Below are positions 1 to 12,100 of a stretch of DNA of 64,000 bases, one piece after another. Under the pieces are notes generated by a model. It was not told where the DNA came from. It did not search any database and saw only the letters and a list, made by a program, of their open reading frames with translations. Within the stretch, counting starts at the first letter, position 1, and each line of letters begins with the position of its first letter. The translations under genes were made by a program, and so were the position numbers. The stretch is from Micromussa lordhowensis (lineage: Eukaryota > Cnidaria > Anthozoa > Scleractinia > Lobophylliidae): assembly GCA_964020085.1 (NCBI GenBank), contig OZ026608.1:20064623-20128622 (forward strand). Reading direction: 5' to 3'.

Positions 1-275
1 TAAAAAGGGGACAAACATGGCGTGAAATTGAGCGTTGATATCAGAATCCGATGTGAGATAATTTCCGTAAACATATGACCTCAGAAATATTCACAGACGG
101 ATATTTTCTCACAAAACCAATCTGATGACATTACTCTTTTTAAAATCGAGTTTACCCGTCGCCATGGTTTCGTAAACTGGCTTGTCAAATGTAGTTTCCA
201 AACAACAATCCTGGCCAGATTGGCATGAACCAAGTGCGCATATGAACTGAAATTAAAACAGTTTTCTCCAAGTCA

Positions 276-348
276 GCCTTCGTAGCTCAGTGGTTAGAGC
301 ACTGGTCTTGTAAACCAGGGGTCAAGAGTTCGAATCTCTTCGAGGGCT
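276..348 (+). tRNA. tRNA-Thr(TGT), copy 1
   Basis: A 73-nt cloverleaf can be drawn. The acceptor stem GCCTTCG pairs with CGAGGGC, with one G-U pair. The D arm is GCTC/GAGC and the anticodon stem CTGGT/ACCAG encloses loop CTTGTAA, giving anticodon TGT (threonine). The T arm carries the standard GTTCGAAT. The A box (TAGCTCAGTGG) and B box (GTTCGAATC) are intact. A run of eight T lies about 20 nt downstream and can serve as the RNA polymerase III terminator. No CCA is encoded, as expected for a eukaryotic gene. Confidence 0.93.
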
Positions 349-518
349 GCAGGAAACACATTTCTTGAACTTTTTTTTGTTTCGTTTGCAAAGGGTCTCG
401 CTGTGTAGCATTACGGTCGCCTTTACTAAGCAAAAATAGAATTTCTACAACAAATTGACCGCCAAGTTAGATTTTCAACTTTTAGTCGTCCTAGTAGAGT
501 TCATACTGTCTTAAAAAA

Positions 519-2758
519 TAGGTCCGCGATGCGTACATGTGTGGCTTACGATTTTTAACAGTATACTACACGATTGGTAGATGTTTAGGTAACATTGAAG
601 ACAATAACACCACAGTATTTCACTGTTTCCAAGCTATTATGTTGTTTTCAGAAACGCAGCTGACGCAGTGCCCCAGTTTTTTTTAGAAACCTACCCGCCT
701 CCCTCCCTCCCCAAGAAGTATAGCTGGTTGTTTTCTTCTTCGGTTCAGCTATGACGATGTTCTTATTGATAAGAGTGCAAATTAGGTTTGGGTAATTACA
801 AACAACTAGAAGACATATTATTTAACCAGACGTTTTCCAGTTGAAGAAAAAACATGGAGAAAATAAACAGGGGTTCTTTGAAATAGAGGAGATAGTAGTG
901 AATAAAATCAGGGCACAATTAATTTGCAGTTTTCAGTTGCTATAGGCCGGGGTCGCACTTACGCTTTTGGTGTTTACATTGGACATAAAATCTGTCGTCG
1001 CTTGCTTACTACAAGTGCGACCCTTTTGTCGCGATCAGATTTTGTTTTTCCTCTGTCGCAACGTCAATACTGGCGGAAACTGGATTTCGAAATTCTGCAA
1101 CGACAACACGTGTGCACTGCTTTTCTCTACAAACGTTTAATCTAGTCCTTATGGCGAATTTCGACCCACACCAATTTGCACTATTCACCTGATTATTTTC
1201 AGTATGGGGATAGTTTGTTGTCACCATTTGACTCGCAGATTTTTCTCAACACTCGCAGCCTTCGACCACGCAGCCGTCTTTTGACCGGGCTTTTGAATAT
1301 CGCCAGCCAAAACAGCCATCAACAGTCCCTTAGCTGCCTCAGGAGAAGCAAAAACGTGCAACCAAAGGGAGAGATGGAATTTCGCGCGTGAAATATTAAG
1401 AGCTGAGAGTCTGGTTTCAAATATCATTTATGTCGCGCACGTGCGACCTCCATGACTCCTGTGGTGTAAATTATGACGCGACATAAAAAAAGGCCACAGT
1501 GGGACCCTCCCTTATAATGTGCTACTTCAAATTTGATGTCAAAGAAATAATGGTATTAAACAACAGATGATGGTTTTATCAGTGGAATATCAAATTAGAA
1601 AAGTTCATTGATAGCACGTATACTGTCAAACCAACAAGTTAATTTCCGGTGATGTAATTAGCGTTGCCCAATTTGTTATTTTTGAAGATAAGAAGGTGTT
1701 AACTTACAGTGAAACAATGAGAATCCTGTTTGCTATTAAGTTTGTTTATAGGTTTACGTACTTTGTTGATGAACTTTAAACAAGAAGTTTCAAATTTTCA
1801 TCCGCAGAGATGCAAGTTGATTTTCTAGTAATTAAGTTTGTTGAAAGGGTTAACAGTTCTAAATTACGTATACATTATCAACTCAGTTGATAAAACCAAA
1901 TTTGATGACCTTTGGTGACACGTTGCGTGACGGCTCTAGTTTCGGTAAACTCGCAAATTTAATAAAACATTTCTCTTTAAAATTCATGCTAAACATCTCA
2001 GTTTCACTTTTACAGGTAATGTTTTAACATAAAGGCCTTTTTTTAAACACATACTTGTGTTACATCAAGTATTCTAAGCTGGAAGCACACATATCAGCTA
2101 ACATCTGTAACATTTGCACTCGCTTGTCGGTTTATTCGTGGTTTATTGTAAACAAACTCCGTGCGACTGGCAATAATTACTATCTCCGCTCTGATGAAGA
2201 AAAATAGCCACCATTTTGCTGTTCCTTAGTTCTGGCTTACTCTTACAGGTTTCTGATGACAAAGCTCAGGTAGAGAACCGAAATAACACAGCTGAAGTTG
2301 AGCTTCGTCAACGTAGTTTCGAGTAGTTGTATGTTGCGGACGACAGGCGATCTGTTGTTGAAATAATTATCTTTATGTGAACGGCTGAAGTTTTGCGAAC
2401 AGATACACACTGAAGTCTGCATCATGACTGCGTTCTACGAACGCAATGAGTTTCCTCGTCAGCGTAAATTTATGCAGTACTGGATAAACACTACAACAGT
2501 ACAACCCGTACCGAAGATTCAACCAGTCCAACACGAGCCACCGGGTCTGTGTCTGTTAGATTGTGCGAGGAAAACTAACTCGTGATACGATCACCTGAAA
2601 AAAATTACTCGAACTGCAGCTTGTGCCAGGAGAACTAAACTCAAATGCTACAATAGTTCGACGTAGATACTAGACCACGTGACAGGCGCTCGACTCTCGT
2701 AGACAAACAGATAAATCAGGCGATGCCATAGTGTGGCTATACACTTCGTGTAAGCCAC
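519..2758. mobile_element. ~2.2-kb insertion in the first tRNA segment, unclassified
   Basis: In the sister segment near 4500-4530 the text before and after this stretch is contiguous (a run of A followed by CATACATTTTAT), so 519-2758 is extra DNA in segment 1. Its ends carry an inverted pair, GTGTGGCTTAC near 540 and GTAAGCCACAC near 2750. A related left end (TAGGTCCGC followed by a GTACnTGTGTG-like stretch) recurs near 25602. No convincing coding region was seen inside. The short ORFs at 924-1427 overlap on both strands and look like chance. Superfamily unknown. Confidence 0.6.
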
Positions 2759-2915
2759 ACAAAAACATACATTTTATAAAATCCTGAAAGCATGTTTTTT
2801 AAAGAATGAAAGCCTTAAAGCCTTAAAGCTCTGTTTTTTCGTAAGTGACACGCCACTCGGCGTTGCCTCGTTGGATGTTCGCTCACAGAAAAACGGGAGA
2901 AAGTAGTCTTATTAA

Positions 2916-3551
2916 GGTGATTCCCGAGTTTTGCAATGCGCATTCCTACTGCGCACGAATTTTGCGTCCTCAGCGCGCGCACATGAGCGCGCGCGCGTAC
3001 AAAACATAAGAGATTTCCTTCAAACTAAGCTCGATAGCGAGATAAAAGCTAATTTCCTCTTAAACGAGCACGGTGACCCCCACTTTTTATTTTATAATTT
3101 TATAATGAGAACAATATCCGCAATAACTGAGAAAAAATTTGGCAGAAATATATGGCTACTTTTTTGGCAAATGAAATAAATGCTACAGATAGAGACGTAA
3201 CGGGCCCATTAGAGCAAGTCCAAATTATGTTTCCTTTAAAGGATAAAAATATCAGTTAATGATGCAGGCTATTTGAAGCCATTTCTTCTGGGACGTAGAT
3301 GAATAAGCAATCAAAGACAGACGAATTCTGTGTGATATAATACGCCGCATTGAAAAATAATCGAGCTTATTTGTTGCGCACTGAGATAACCAAAAGTCAC
3401 CAAAATAACCATATTTGTCAGCATCGTGGCATGAAAACAAGCACGGTGACCCCCTCTTTTTATTACGTTTTTAACATCTCCTTGCACTGTAATGACACCA
3501 TACCAAATTTCATCGGAAATCTATGGCGGGTTCTTTTACCCGGGAATCACC
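2916..3551. mobile_element. TTAA-flanked non-autonomous DNA transposon (636 bp)
   Basis: The terminal inverted repeats begin GGTGATTCCCG and end CGGGAATCACC, flanked on each side by TTAA (2912-2915 and 3552-3555). The sister segment near 5655-5670 reads GTCTTATTAATTGT without the insert and gives the empty site with a single TTAA. A TTAA target duplication is typical of piggyBac and Kolobok elements. There is no transposase ORF, so this is a MITE-like copy. Relatives or fragments occur near 27930-28445 and 30270-30390. Confidence 0.8.
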
Positions 3552-3809
3552 TTAATTGTTAAATTTATATCTATCATCGTTTTCATCAAAACAGTTTTCC
3601 ATGATTTCACATCTACAGCTGATTGCCATCCACAACTGACCTCTCCATAGGTACAACTTTCAAAATGGAACACTGATGATTTGGTACATGTATTATGGGT
3701 TAATTCTCTTTCAGAAAGCCAGATAGTTCGTCTATAGGATAGAGACAAAAAGTAGTGTTCAAGTAATATGTGTATGCTTGCGAGCTTTCCTGATCATATA
3801 CTCAGACCA

Positions 3810-3960
3810 GGCTGGGGTTGTTCGAAAGGTGGATAACGCTATCCACCGCATAAATCACTATCCAGAGGATAGCATGGTTTGTTTTGTTAACACTTATCCG
3901 CTGGAAAGTGATTTATCCGGTGGATAGCGTTATCCAGCCTTTGAACAACTGGGGCCAGCC
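3810..3960. mobile_element. Foldback MITE with GGATAACGCTATCC ends
   Basis: Inverted arms built on GGTGGATAACGCTATCC and a subterminal GTTGTTC motif face each other across about 150 bp. It lies between two tRNA-bearing segments. No coding capacity. Confidence 0.7.
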
Positions 3961-4270
3961 CTCCTCTTTTGCCATTTTAAAAAGTGGACAAGCATGGCGT
4001 GAAATTGAGCGTTGATATCAGAATCCGATGTCAGATAATTTCTGTAAAAATATGACCTCAGAAATATGAATATTTGGATATCAAGATCGTTTGAATATGA
4101 ATATATGGACATTTTCTCACAAAACAACTCTTGTTAAAATCGAGTTTACCCGTCGCCATGGTTTCGAAAAGTGGCTTCTCAAATATGTTAGTTTCCTAAC
4201 AACAATCCTGGCCAGATTGGCATGAACCAAGTGTATATGAACTAAAATTAAAACGGTTTTGTCCAAGTCA

Positions 4271-4343
4271 GCCTTCGTAGCTCAGTGGTTAGAGCACTGG
4301 TCTTGTAAACCAGGGGTCAAGAGTTCGAATCTCTTCGAGGGCT
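4271..4343 (+). tRNA. tRNA-Thr(TGT), copy 2
   Basis: Identical over all 73 nt to the copy at 276-348, with the same anticodon TGT and intact A and B boxes. The flanking sequence is also nearly identical, with small changes such as a short deletion upstream. A T-rich stretch follows within 30 nt and can terminate RNA polymerase III. Confidence 0.93.
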
Positions 4344-4822
4344 GCAGGAACACATTTTTCAACTTCTTTTTTTGGTTTCGTTTTTACAGTGTCTCGCTGT
4401 GTAGCATTACGGTCGCCTTAACTAAGCGAAAATGAAATTTCTACAACAAAATGACCGCCAATTTAGATTTTTCAACTTTTAGTCGTCCTAGTACAGTTCT
4501 TACTGTCTTAAAAAAAACATACATTTTATGAAAGCCTGAAAGCATGTTTTTTAAAGAATGAAAGCCTTAAAGCCTTAAAGCTTTGTTTTTTCGTAAGTGA
4601 CACGCCACTCGGCTTTGTCTCGTTGGATATTCGCTCACTGAAAAACGGGAGAACGTAGTCTTATAAATTGTTAAATTTATATCTATCATCGTTTTCATCA
4701 AAACAGTTTTCCATGATTTCACATCAACAACTGATTGACATCCACAACTGACCTCTCCATAGGTACAACTTTCCAAATGGGAAAATCTGATGACATTACT
4801 CTTTTCAAAATCGAGTTTACCC

Positions 4823-4843
4823 GTTCGAATCACTTCGAGGGCT
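4823..4843 (+). pseudogene. 3' remnant of tRNA-Thr
   Basis: Only the T-loop side and the 3' acceptor strand remain, with one substitution (GTTCGAATC followed by ACTTCG instead of TCTTCG). Immediately upstream is the text that normally precedes the tRNA by about 130 nt, ending ACCCGT. The join is therefore an internal deletion, possibly through the short shared GT. The A box is missing, so it should be inactive. Confidence 0.85.
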
Positions 4844-5251
4844 GCAGGAACACAATTTTTTCAACTTTTTTTTTTGTTTCGTTTTCACAGGGTCTAGCTG
4901 TGTAGCATCACGGTCGCCTTAACTAAGAAAAAACAAAATTTCTACAACAAAATGACCGCCAATTTAGGTTTTTCAACTTTTAGTCGTCCTAGCACAGCTC
5001 TAAGTGTCTTAAAAAAACATACATTTTATGTCAGAATCCGATGTGAGATAATTTCCGTAAAAATATGACCTCAGATATATTCACAGACCGACATTTTCCC
5101 ACAAAACAAATCTGATGACATTACTCTTTTTAAAATCGAGTTTATCCGTCGCCATGATTCCGTAAAGTGGCTAAATATGTAAGTTTCCTAACAACAATCC
5201 TGGCCAGATTGTAGTATATGAACTAAAATTAAAACAGGTTTCTTCGAGTCA

Positions 5252-5324
5252 GCCTTCGTAGCTCAGTGGTTAGAGCACTGGTCTTGTAAACCAGGGGTCA
5301 AGAGTTCGAATCTCTTCGAGGGCT
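5252..5324 (+). tRNA. tRNA-Thr(TGT), copy 3
   Basis: Identical to the other two intact copies over 73 nt, anticodon TGT. The 5' flank is shortened relative to them and the 3' trailer diverges after GGCTGC, but a run of seven T remains about 25 nt downstream. Confidence 0.93.
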
Positions 5325-5690
5325 GCAAGTTGTACCTTGTTTTCAACTATTTTTTTTGTTTCGTTTTCACAGGGTCTCGCCAGGAGCCCATTGCTGGTCT
5401 CGCTGTGTAGCATCGGTCGCCTTAACTAAGGAAAAATAAAATTTCGGCAAAAAAATGACCGCCAATTTATATTTTTTAACTTTTAGTCGTCCTAGTACAG
5501 TTCTTACTGTCTTAAAAAACCATACATTTTATAAAACCCTGAAAGCATGTTTTTTAAAGAATGAAAGCCTTAAAGCTTTTGTTTTTTCGTAAGTGACACG
5601 CCACTCGGCTTTGCCTCGTTGGATATTCGCTCACAGAAAAACGGGAGAAAGTAGTCTTATTAATTGTAAATTTATATATATCATCGTTTT

Positions 5691-8600
5691 CATCAAGACA
5701 GTTTTTTCCAATTTATTTCCACGTTGCTGTGTCAAAATATTAATTATAAGTTAATGGAAACCTCATTCCTCCAGTTATTCGTACATTAAACCCATGTTTC
5801 TCGAACTCCTGTGATTCGGATACAGAAATAGTTTGAGGTGGCATGGATTCCAGATGGCTGGTAGTAAATGACTGAAAGAGGGTTGAGCGGTTTTTATTTG
5901 AGTGTCGAAAACGTAATTGGTTTGTGATATTTACACGCCACATGATTTGCTCGCGCCAGTTTTTCATCCAATCAGAAACCAGAACCAATCGGGACTCGCT
6001 CGCACTCGTTTTCCCGCGCTTTGCGTCAGCCTGCGCGTCTTTACTTCGAGCTTTGATTGGCTCACTGTTATGTCAGTGTCCTTTGTGATTGGCTAGAGCG
6101 ATAGCTTGGGTTTGGTTTTAAGATACTCAGTTGAGAACCGCTCTATTCAGGGGACGATAATTTCGAGATGATGGGGAATTCGAGACAACAGACATGGAGG
6201 TAGTGACGTTGAACTGTTCAAAAATAGAACCTAAATCAATTGCACTACACCCTCTTTAGAGCCTCTACATGTGTTTTGATTCGTCCCTTTTCATCTGCAT
6301 CTCTTTTGATCATAGGGCTAGGGGCATTGCTTGTGTTGTTTTAGTTTATCTATTGTTTCGTTTGGCCAATTATAAAGAACTTTGTAAACGGTGCAGGTCG
6401 CCGCACCTAAAACGCTGATATTTTGGCTGCAGGAGTGAACCAAACTAGAACCGACCAATGACTGCTGATAAACTTCACCCAAGTCTACAGCCAATACCAT
6501 CATAGCTGTACTGACCAATCACTTTCAACGGACCAGACTTATAACACTATTGACTGAAAACACTATTCACTTGACTCTGAAGATGACTTCCGCTCAGGTT
6601 GTCACCAACTAACCTCACTCTCACCCTACCCTACCCTAGTGTCACCCTACCCTCAGAAGTACTCCCACCCGGTACAAATTACAGATCGTCCCGAGTTCAA
6701 AGCATTTACTGTACAAAGAGTAAACCACATTCCAAACTTAGTGAATTTAAACGGCTAAAGGAAGTCTCGTAATTAATTCGTAATAAATTAACTCGCAATT
6801 CTTGTAATTCTGTGATAGCGCTATTTGACGCAAAATAATATATCACAAACTTTATTCTAACTTCATTCTATAAAATAACCTAATTTTATTTTCATAATTA
6901 ATTAAATTTTCTAAAAAATTAAAAACAATTTCTTTTCTATAGACAAGGTATTTACAACTGGTGTACAATCTACTCTTTTTTCACATTTTAACACATTGGA
7001 TCATGGCCCACAGCACAACCTTAGAATATCATTGGTACGGTGTTGATATATTCACAAAATTTCTTGCTTAACAGCACATACTGCAACTATTTCACTGATA
7101 AACAATAATTTGTTGTAATTCCTTTGACCAACAGCACAGCATTGTTCATGTCCGTCATTGCAGGCTCCCTATCCAAGTTTAGTCTTTTCTGTTTCTTGAA
7201 ATCTTCTTTTAATGTTGCTAATAAAACGTTGAAAGATTGTTTCCTAGGAGCCACACATAGTCACACACAATTCAAGATGACTGTTACATTGAAACTAGAT
7301 CCGTTATGGTATTTTCTGATTTAAAATAAAATTCTTCTTGTTGGTTTCCATGCATTGTTTTTATTACAAGAATTATTGCAAGCTGGAAGAATGTGGCGAT
7401 TAAAAAATTATGAAAGAGAGCAGTTTTTGTGAAGAAATAGGATATTGCATGCTTTTAAACTGAAAGGGGGCAGCGCAAAATTTTTTCACAATGTTCTCCA
7501 TACCTCAGTAGCCTGCATACATGTAGCAAGCATTCATGTACAAATACCGTTATGTGCATTCTGACGCACACAAATTGGAGCGAAGCAAAAAACTCGATGA
7601 GGCACGCACCACCCCCTGCTTCATCAAGTCTCATTCCAATTTGCACACTGCCAGAATGTAGAAAAAGCTCCTTGCACAGAAACGCTTGTAATGACAGGCC
7701 ATACCTCAGTCAAGTTTGTTATACATTAAAAGCACTTAGAGCAGCAACAAAAGCTTCCATAGGCATACATGTAAGTGTATGGGGGAGAGGCTCCTATATG
7801 TATTTATGTATTTGCATGTATGCAAAAGGGGTGACACACAGAATCATTGGAATCCTAAAAGGAACCCATAAAATGTACAAGCACTAGAATGTCGCTTGTA
7901 GGTGTGACATTAAACGGCACATGTACTAAGAAGTGGGGAGGGGGGGGACCAGCAGTGTAAGAAATTCCATCCAAATATGTACACTGTACATGTATATGTA
8001 TGCAGTCAATAAAGAAGCAATCAAATGTCAAATGTCAAACATTCAAAAAGTTCACAAGCCTACTGAATCACGCTTGTGACAATGATAGCGGAGCTCCGGC
8101 GGCCGAAGGCCGCCAAGCGGAGCCCCATACCCATATTAGGAAACTGAAGGGAACCCATGAACTGATTTTCTCATGTGTATCATGGCTAGCGGTATTGCTC
8201 GTGGGCGCGTACGCACGACGACGACGACGACGACGACGACGGTGGTGGAGTCGCGCAACATGGCGGCCACAATTGACACGTAAACCAAAACGAGGCTTCA
8301 GTTTTCGCGGGCTTTCCTTGTAGGTTGACAGAGCACATGTACCCTTGGTTTAAAGCGTCCTTTGGACATCCATGTTGCAGTCAATTGACACCTGTCAAAA
8401 CAAGGAATCCGCTGACCAGTATCACGTGACCATATCGCGGGCTCAAGTTCAGGGCTCATCGAGGTCACGTGTTTTTTAAAGTTGACCGCTGCCCAAGTGC
8501 TGCTTTTTTCGATTAGATCGCGGGCTCATGTCAGGATTAACTTGCTGTAAACAGCGTAGGGTTGGTAGGAAGCCGGTTAACGCTAACCCAGGATTAAAAT

Positions 8601-8890
8601 TTAACCGAATTATAACCTTTTCTTTTGTACAAAGTTTTTTCACTGCTTTTGTTTTGCGTATTTTGCTTTCATTAAAATTCAAAACACAAAAACAATATAC
8701 AGAAAATCTCACCGCAAAGTTACAAAACTCAAATCAAAATTCTACTTTATCCTCGGCTAGTTTGATCGGGCTCTGAACAACCCGGCCCAGGAGCTACGCT
8801 TTTAGGCTGGCCTAAATCTATATATTAGATATGTAAAAAGTCAAACATGGCAACAACTTTTTCATTACTAACATTTTTTTGATGCTGCTT
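5691..8890. other. No gene recognised; probable intron or spacer
   Basis: Nothing coding is supported here. If channel copy 1 continues leftward, this is part of a long intron. Visible structure is limited to a CTACCCT-type short run near 6625-6650, a GC-rich palindrome GGCGGCCGAAGGCCGCC near 8099-8115, and a CGA trinucleotide run at about 8214-8241. No relative of the S1-S6 exons of copy 2 was found on the minus strand. Confidence 0.6.
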
Positions 8891-8899
8891 TCAAGTTAC

Positions 8900-9169
8900 C
8901 TTATCATCACTCTCAGCGATACACCGAAGACATGACATGGACTTTGGATTGAACAGTTCATTCAAGGTTCTTTCGTCAATTTTTGGCTCTCTCCCTTGAT
9001 CATCAGCATCCAGCACGTGATAGACGAAATCGTAGTTCATTGGATCATCCGGGACACTGCTCCATGCCCGCTCAATGCGATCACTGTTCTCTCCCAGCTC
9101 TTTCGTCTTCTCTGGCAGGTACGGCCAATGAGGATTAACCAGACGGTCTAACACAGCTACCACAGTTTT
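8900..9169 (-). CDS. Channel copy 1, exon 5
   Basis: 90 codons, phase 0 to 0, acceptor TTATCCACAAG and donor GATAAG followed by GTAACT. It encodes [19 protein letters not shown] and later SMSCLRCIAESDDK. The copy-2 exon at 47463-47771 matches at both ends but carries 13 more codons in an acidic, variable middle part. In TRP channels this position is the linker between the ankyrin domain and S1. Confidence 0.88.
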
Positions 9170-12100
9170 CTTGTGGATAAAAAACATAGGTGTGGAGAAT
9201 ATGGTAAATATGAGACTTTGCAAGATGGTGAGTCTAGCATTTTTCTTTGCAAACTTAAGCCATTTTGATTTCTTCAATTGCAAGACCAAGATTTCAAAGT
9301 GTTTTAAATGCGAGTTCTACATGTTCAGGTTCTAATTGAAGGGCTGGGTGCAAAACCAAGACGGTTGTGTGTGAAAAATGTTTTTTTTTCCAAAAGTGCC
9401 TGAATTTTTCCATGCGGTTAATGTAATAGAAAAACATGGTCCTGTATATTTTTTGCTGAAGTTTGCTTCATTTTCAAGATATTAGGTATAAAGAAAAAAC
9501 AGCATTTGTTGTTGCATCAGCGCTTGACTGAAAAGATGTTGATTTCACTTAAAATGTTGATTTCACTAACAACAAAACTTTATTCCTTTTTCAATAATTT
9601 AAATGAATTCTCAGTTAATAAACAACAACACTCTAAAATGATGACTTCACATCAAAAACAGTTAAAATGTTGATTTCAGGTTAACACATTCACTGCAAAG
9701 ATGTTGATTTCACTTCAAAAACCTGGCAAAATGTTGATTTTACACAAGGCGTAAGCTCAAAAATGTTGATTTCGCATCAGTTAAAATGTTGACTTCACGT
9801 AAGGCGCGACCGCAGAGATATTGATTTCACTTGACAACCAGCGAAATGTTGATTTCAGAGAATTTTACTTAAAGAAAACAGTTCATTGTTGATTTCATGT
9901 CAATGCAAAAGCTCAGAGATGTTGATTTCACTTAAAAAACAAATTGATTTCACACAAAATACACTTTTTTCACTTAATATTGAAGACCAAATTACATGTA
10001 CATTGCAGACCACATGCAATAATTTTGAGAAAAAAAATTTTCACCCAAATCCTCACTTAGCATGGTTTTGCACTAACCCCTTCAATTATAAAAAAAGCAG
10101 ATCAGTCCTTTGAGACTTTCTTAGCATCAAGCCTGTGAGAGAGCTTGCGAGATTGGTGAAATTCAACATAAACTTTGCGAGACCCATCAGGTTCTTTGAA
10201 AGACCATTAATTTGCATGGTTGATGATTAATTGTGTTGGCTATTGTGTCGCAACTCTTGCCGTTGCGTTATTTCTTTGCTATTATCAATAAACAACAGTA
10301 ATCACTGACAAAATGGTTGACGTACAAAATATCTGGCGTATTGCCTTCACTCTGGCAAGTATCATGCTTACTGGGATAATTTATATGTACAGGAAGTTAC
10401 TTTGATGGCTAAATTGCCCTTCTTAAACATGCAATTTGATCATAATGTTAATTTGTTTGTTTACAAAATGTCTTACCTTCATATCCAGTTTGTTTGTTTC
10501 TGGATTTCTATGAGTGATGAATTCCCCAAATCTGAACTTGGCTTTCTTTAAATCATCATTGTACAAAAACAGCTCATGGACCCTACAGCAGCAAACAAGC
10601 TTGATTACAAGAAATGGAAATCATGCCATGCATGTCTCAGGTCGGATTTGTAAATGTAATATACCACAACAAGGACAAAGCATCTTTGCCAACTCTCCTA
10701 GACTATCCACGAGTCTCCCAGATACAGACTGAATCTCCTGGTCTCCCATGCATGTATGTGTCACTTGATCTCCCTGAGACAATACGAAGGAAAGCCTATG
10801 AAACACATATTCATAAGCATAGTTTGGCCGACTTTTTTATTTGACACATTTTTGTGGTTGAATTGGCTGTGCTCTACTTTTCCTGCCAAGAAGGTATACA
10901 TATATTGGCAATCTCTTTGATTTCAATAATGTTAGGTTAACAACTCTGACAAAGTTTGTGAGAAACTGTATAATATACATGTTAAATTTACGGTTAGTGC
11001 GTTCGACTCTGGAGCTACCGGTCCGGGTTCGAGCACTGACTGGGGACAATATGTTGTGCTCCCAGGCAAGACACTTTACCCTCACAGTGCCTCTCGACTC
11101 CACCCAGGTGTATAGATGGGTAGCCACAAATATAATGCTGGGGGGTAACCCTGTGATGGACTAGCATCCCATCCAGGGGGGAGTAGAAATACTCCTAGTC
11201 GCGTCATGCTACTGAAACCGGGATAAGCTCTGGCCTGATGAGCCACCTGGCTCGTATGCAGACTGCATGAATGACAAGTGTAAAATGTCAGTTCTCCTCA
11301 CTCCTAACCCAACAAAAGCAAAATCCCACCAGAGTAATACACAAAAGAAAATACTGAAAAAATATTTAAAGGGAACCTCCACTCTTACAACAAGATCAGG
11401 CTTTAAAATCTCAAATTTTACTGGACAAGGTGAAAATAATATTCAAGAGTAACAAAAATTGAGTTAAGGTTATTGCCTATTTTCGCTTTTAAATTTCCCG
11501 CGCACTGCCATCTTGGATTTTGTGACGTCATTTTGGTTGCTGCTATTGTTAGAAAGCAGAGCATCTTTTGTGTGAAACAACTGGGCAACCATATGACGTC
11601 ATGTAATCCAAGATGGCGGCACGCAGGAAACCCAAAAGCAAATATAGGTGAAAGGCAAACCCTGTTTTGCTGACACTGATTCCTCATCGCTGGGCTTTCA
11701 ACCGAAATTTGACATAAGACAGTATTTCCTACAAGTTAACATCCTTTTGCTTTAAGAGTGGAGGTTTCCTTTAAGATCCAAAAAGTTTAATTATAATTAT
11801 TATATATGAAACATTCTTGCACCTTGCTAGTACATGTACATGTATCACTTTAATCATGAAATACAAAGTACCACCCACTGGGTTTTCATACCCACCAGTC
11901 ATGTTTCATCTGTGATATAAGATATGCCGCTGTTGCATCCTTGTAACACATCAGAGCCTTTTCAACAGGTAAATACCCCCGTTCGTAATCACCAACTACT
12001 TCTGTCTCCAGGTATACAAGTGTAGGATACTTTTCGACAAGCAATTTTGACACATGGAGGAAATTTTGCTCAGCTGCCAGGTGAAGCAGTGTTGGGCGAG

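Larger units (their letters stand above)
1..5690 (+). repeat. Rearranged tandem array of ~1-kb segments carrying tRNA-Thr
   Basis: Three or four related segments follow each other. Each has the same order where intact: a stretch beginning near GGACAAACATGGCGTG, a tRNA-Thr gene, a T-rich trailer, then a block rich in AAAGCCTTAAAG and ending near GTAGTCTTAT. Copies start near 1, 3971 and 5031, with a deleted copy around 4780-5030. Shared text runs well outside the tRNA, so whole segments were duplicated rather than tRNAs retroposed. Segment 1 is split by two later insertions (519-2758 and 2916-3551). The truncated copy joins tRNA 5' flank directly to the tRNA 3' half, so an internal deletion removed about 110 bases. 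Boundaries are approximate. Confidence 0.8.

Noticed and set aside
9220..9289. KSKWLKFAKK-like translation upstream of copy-1 exon 5, resembling the pre-S1 helix
   Set aside because: Wrong order (before the linker exon), no splice sites, and part of the intron read-through. Coincidence.
9534..9955. CRISPR-like reading of the TGTTGATTTCAC cluster
   Set aside because: Repeats are too short, spacing is irregular, there are no cas genes, and the context is a eukaryotic intron.
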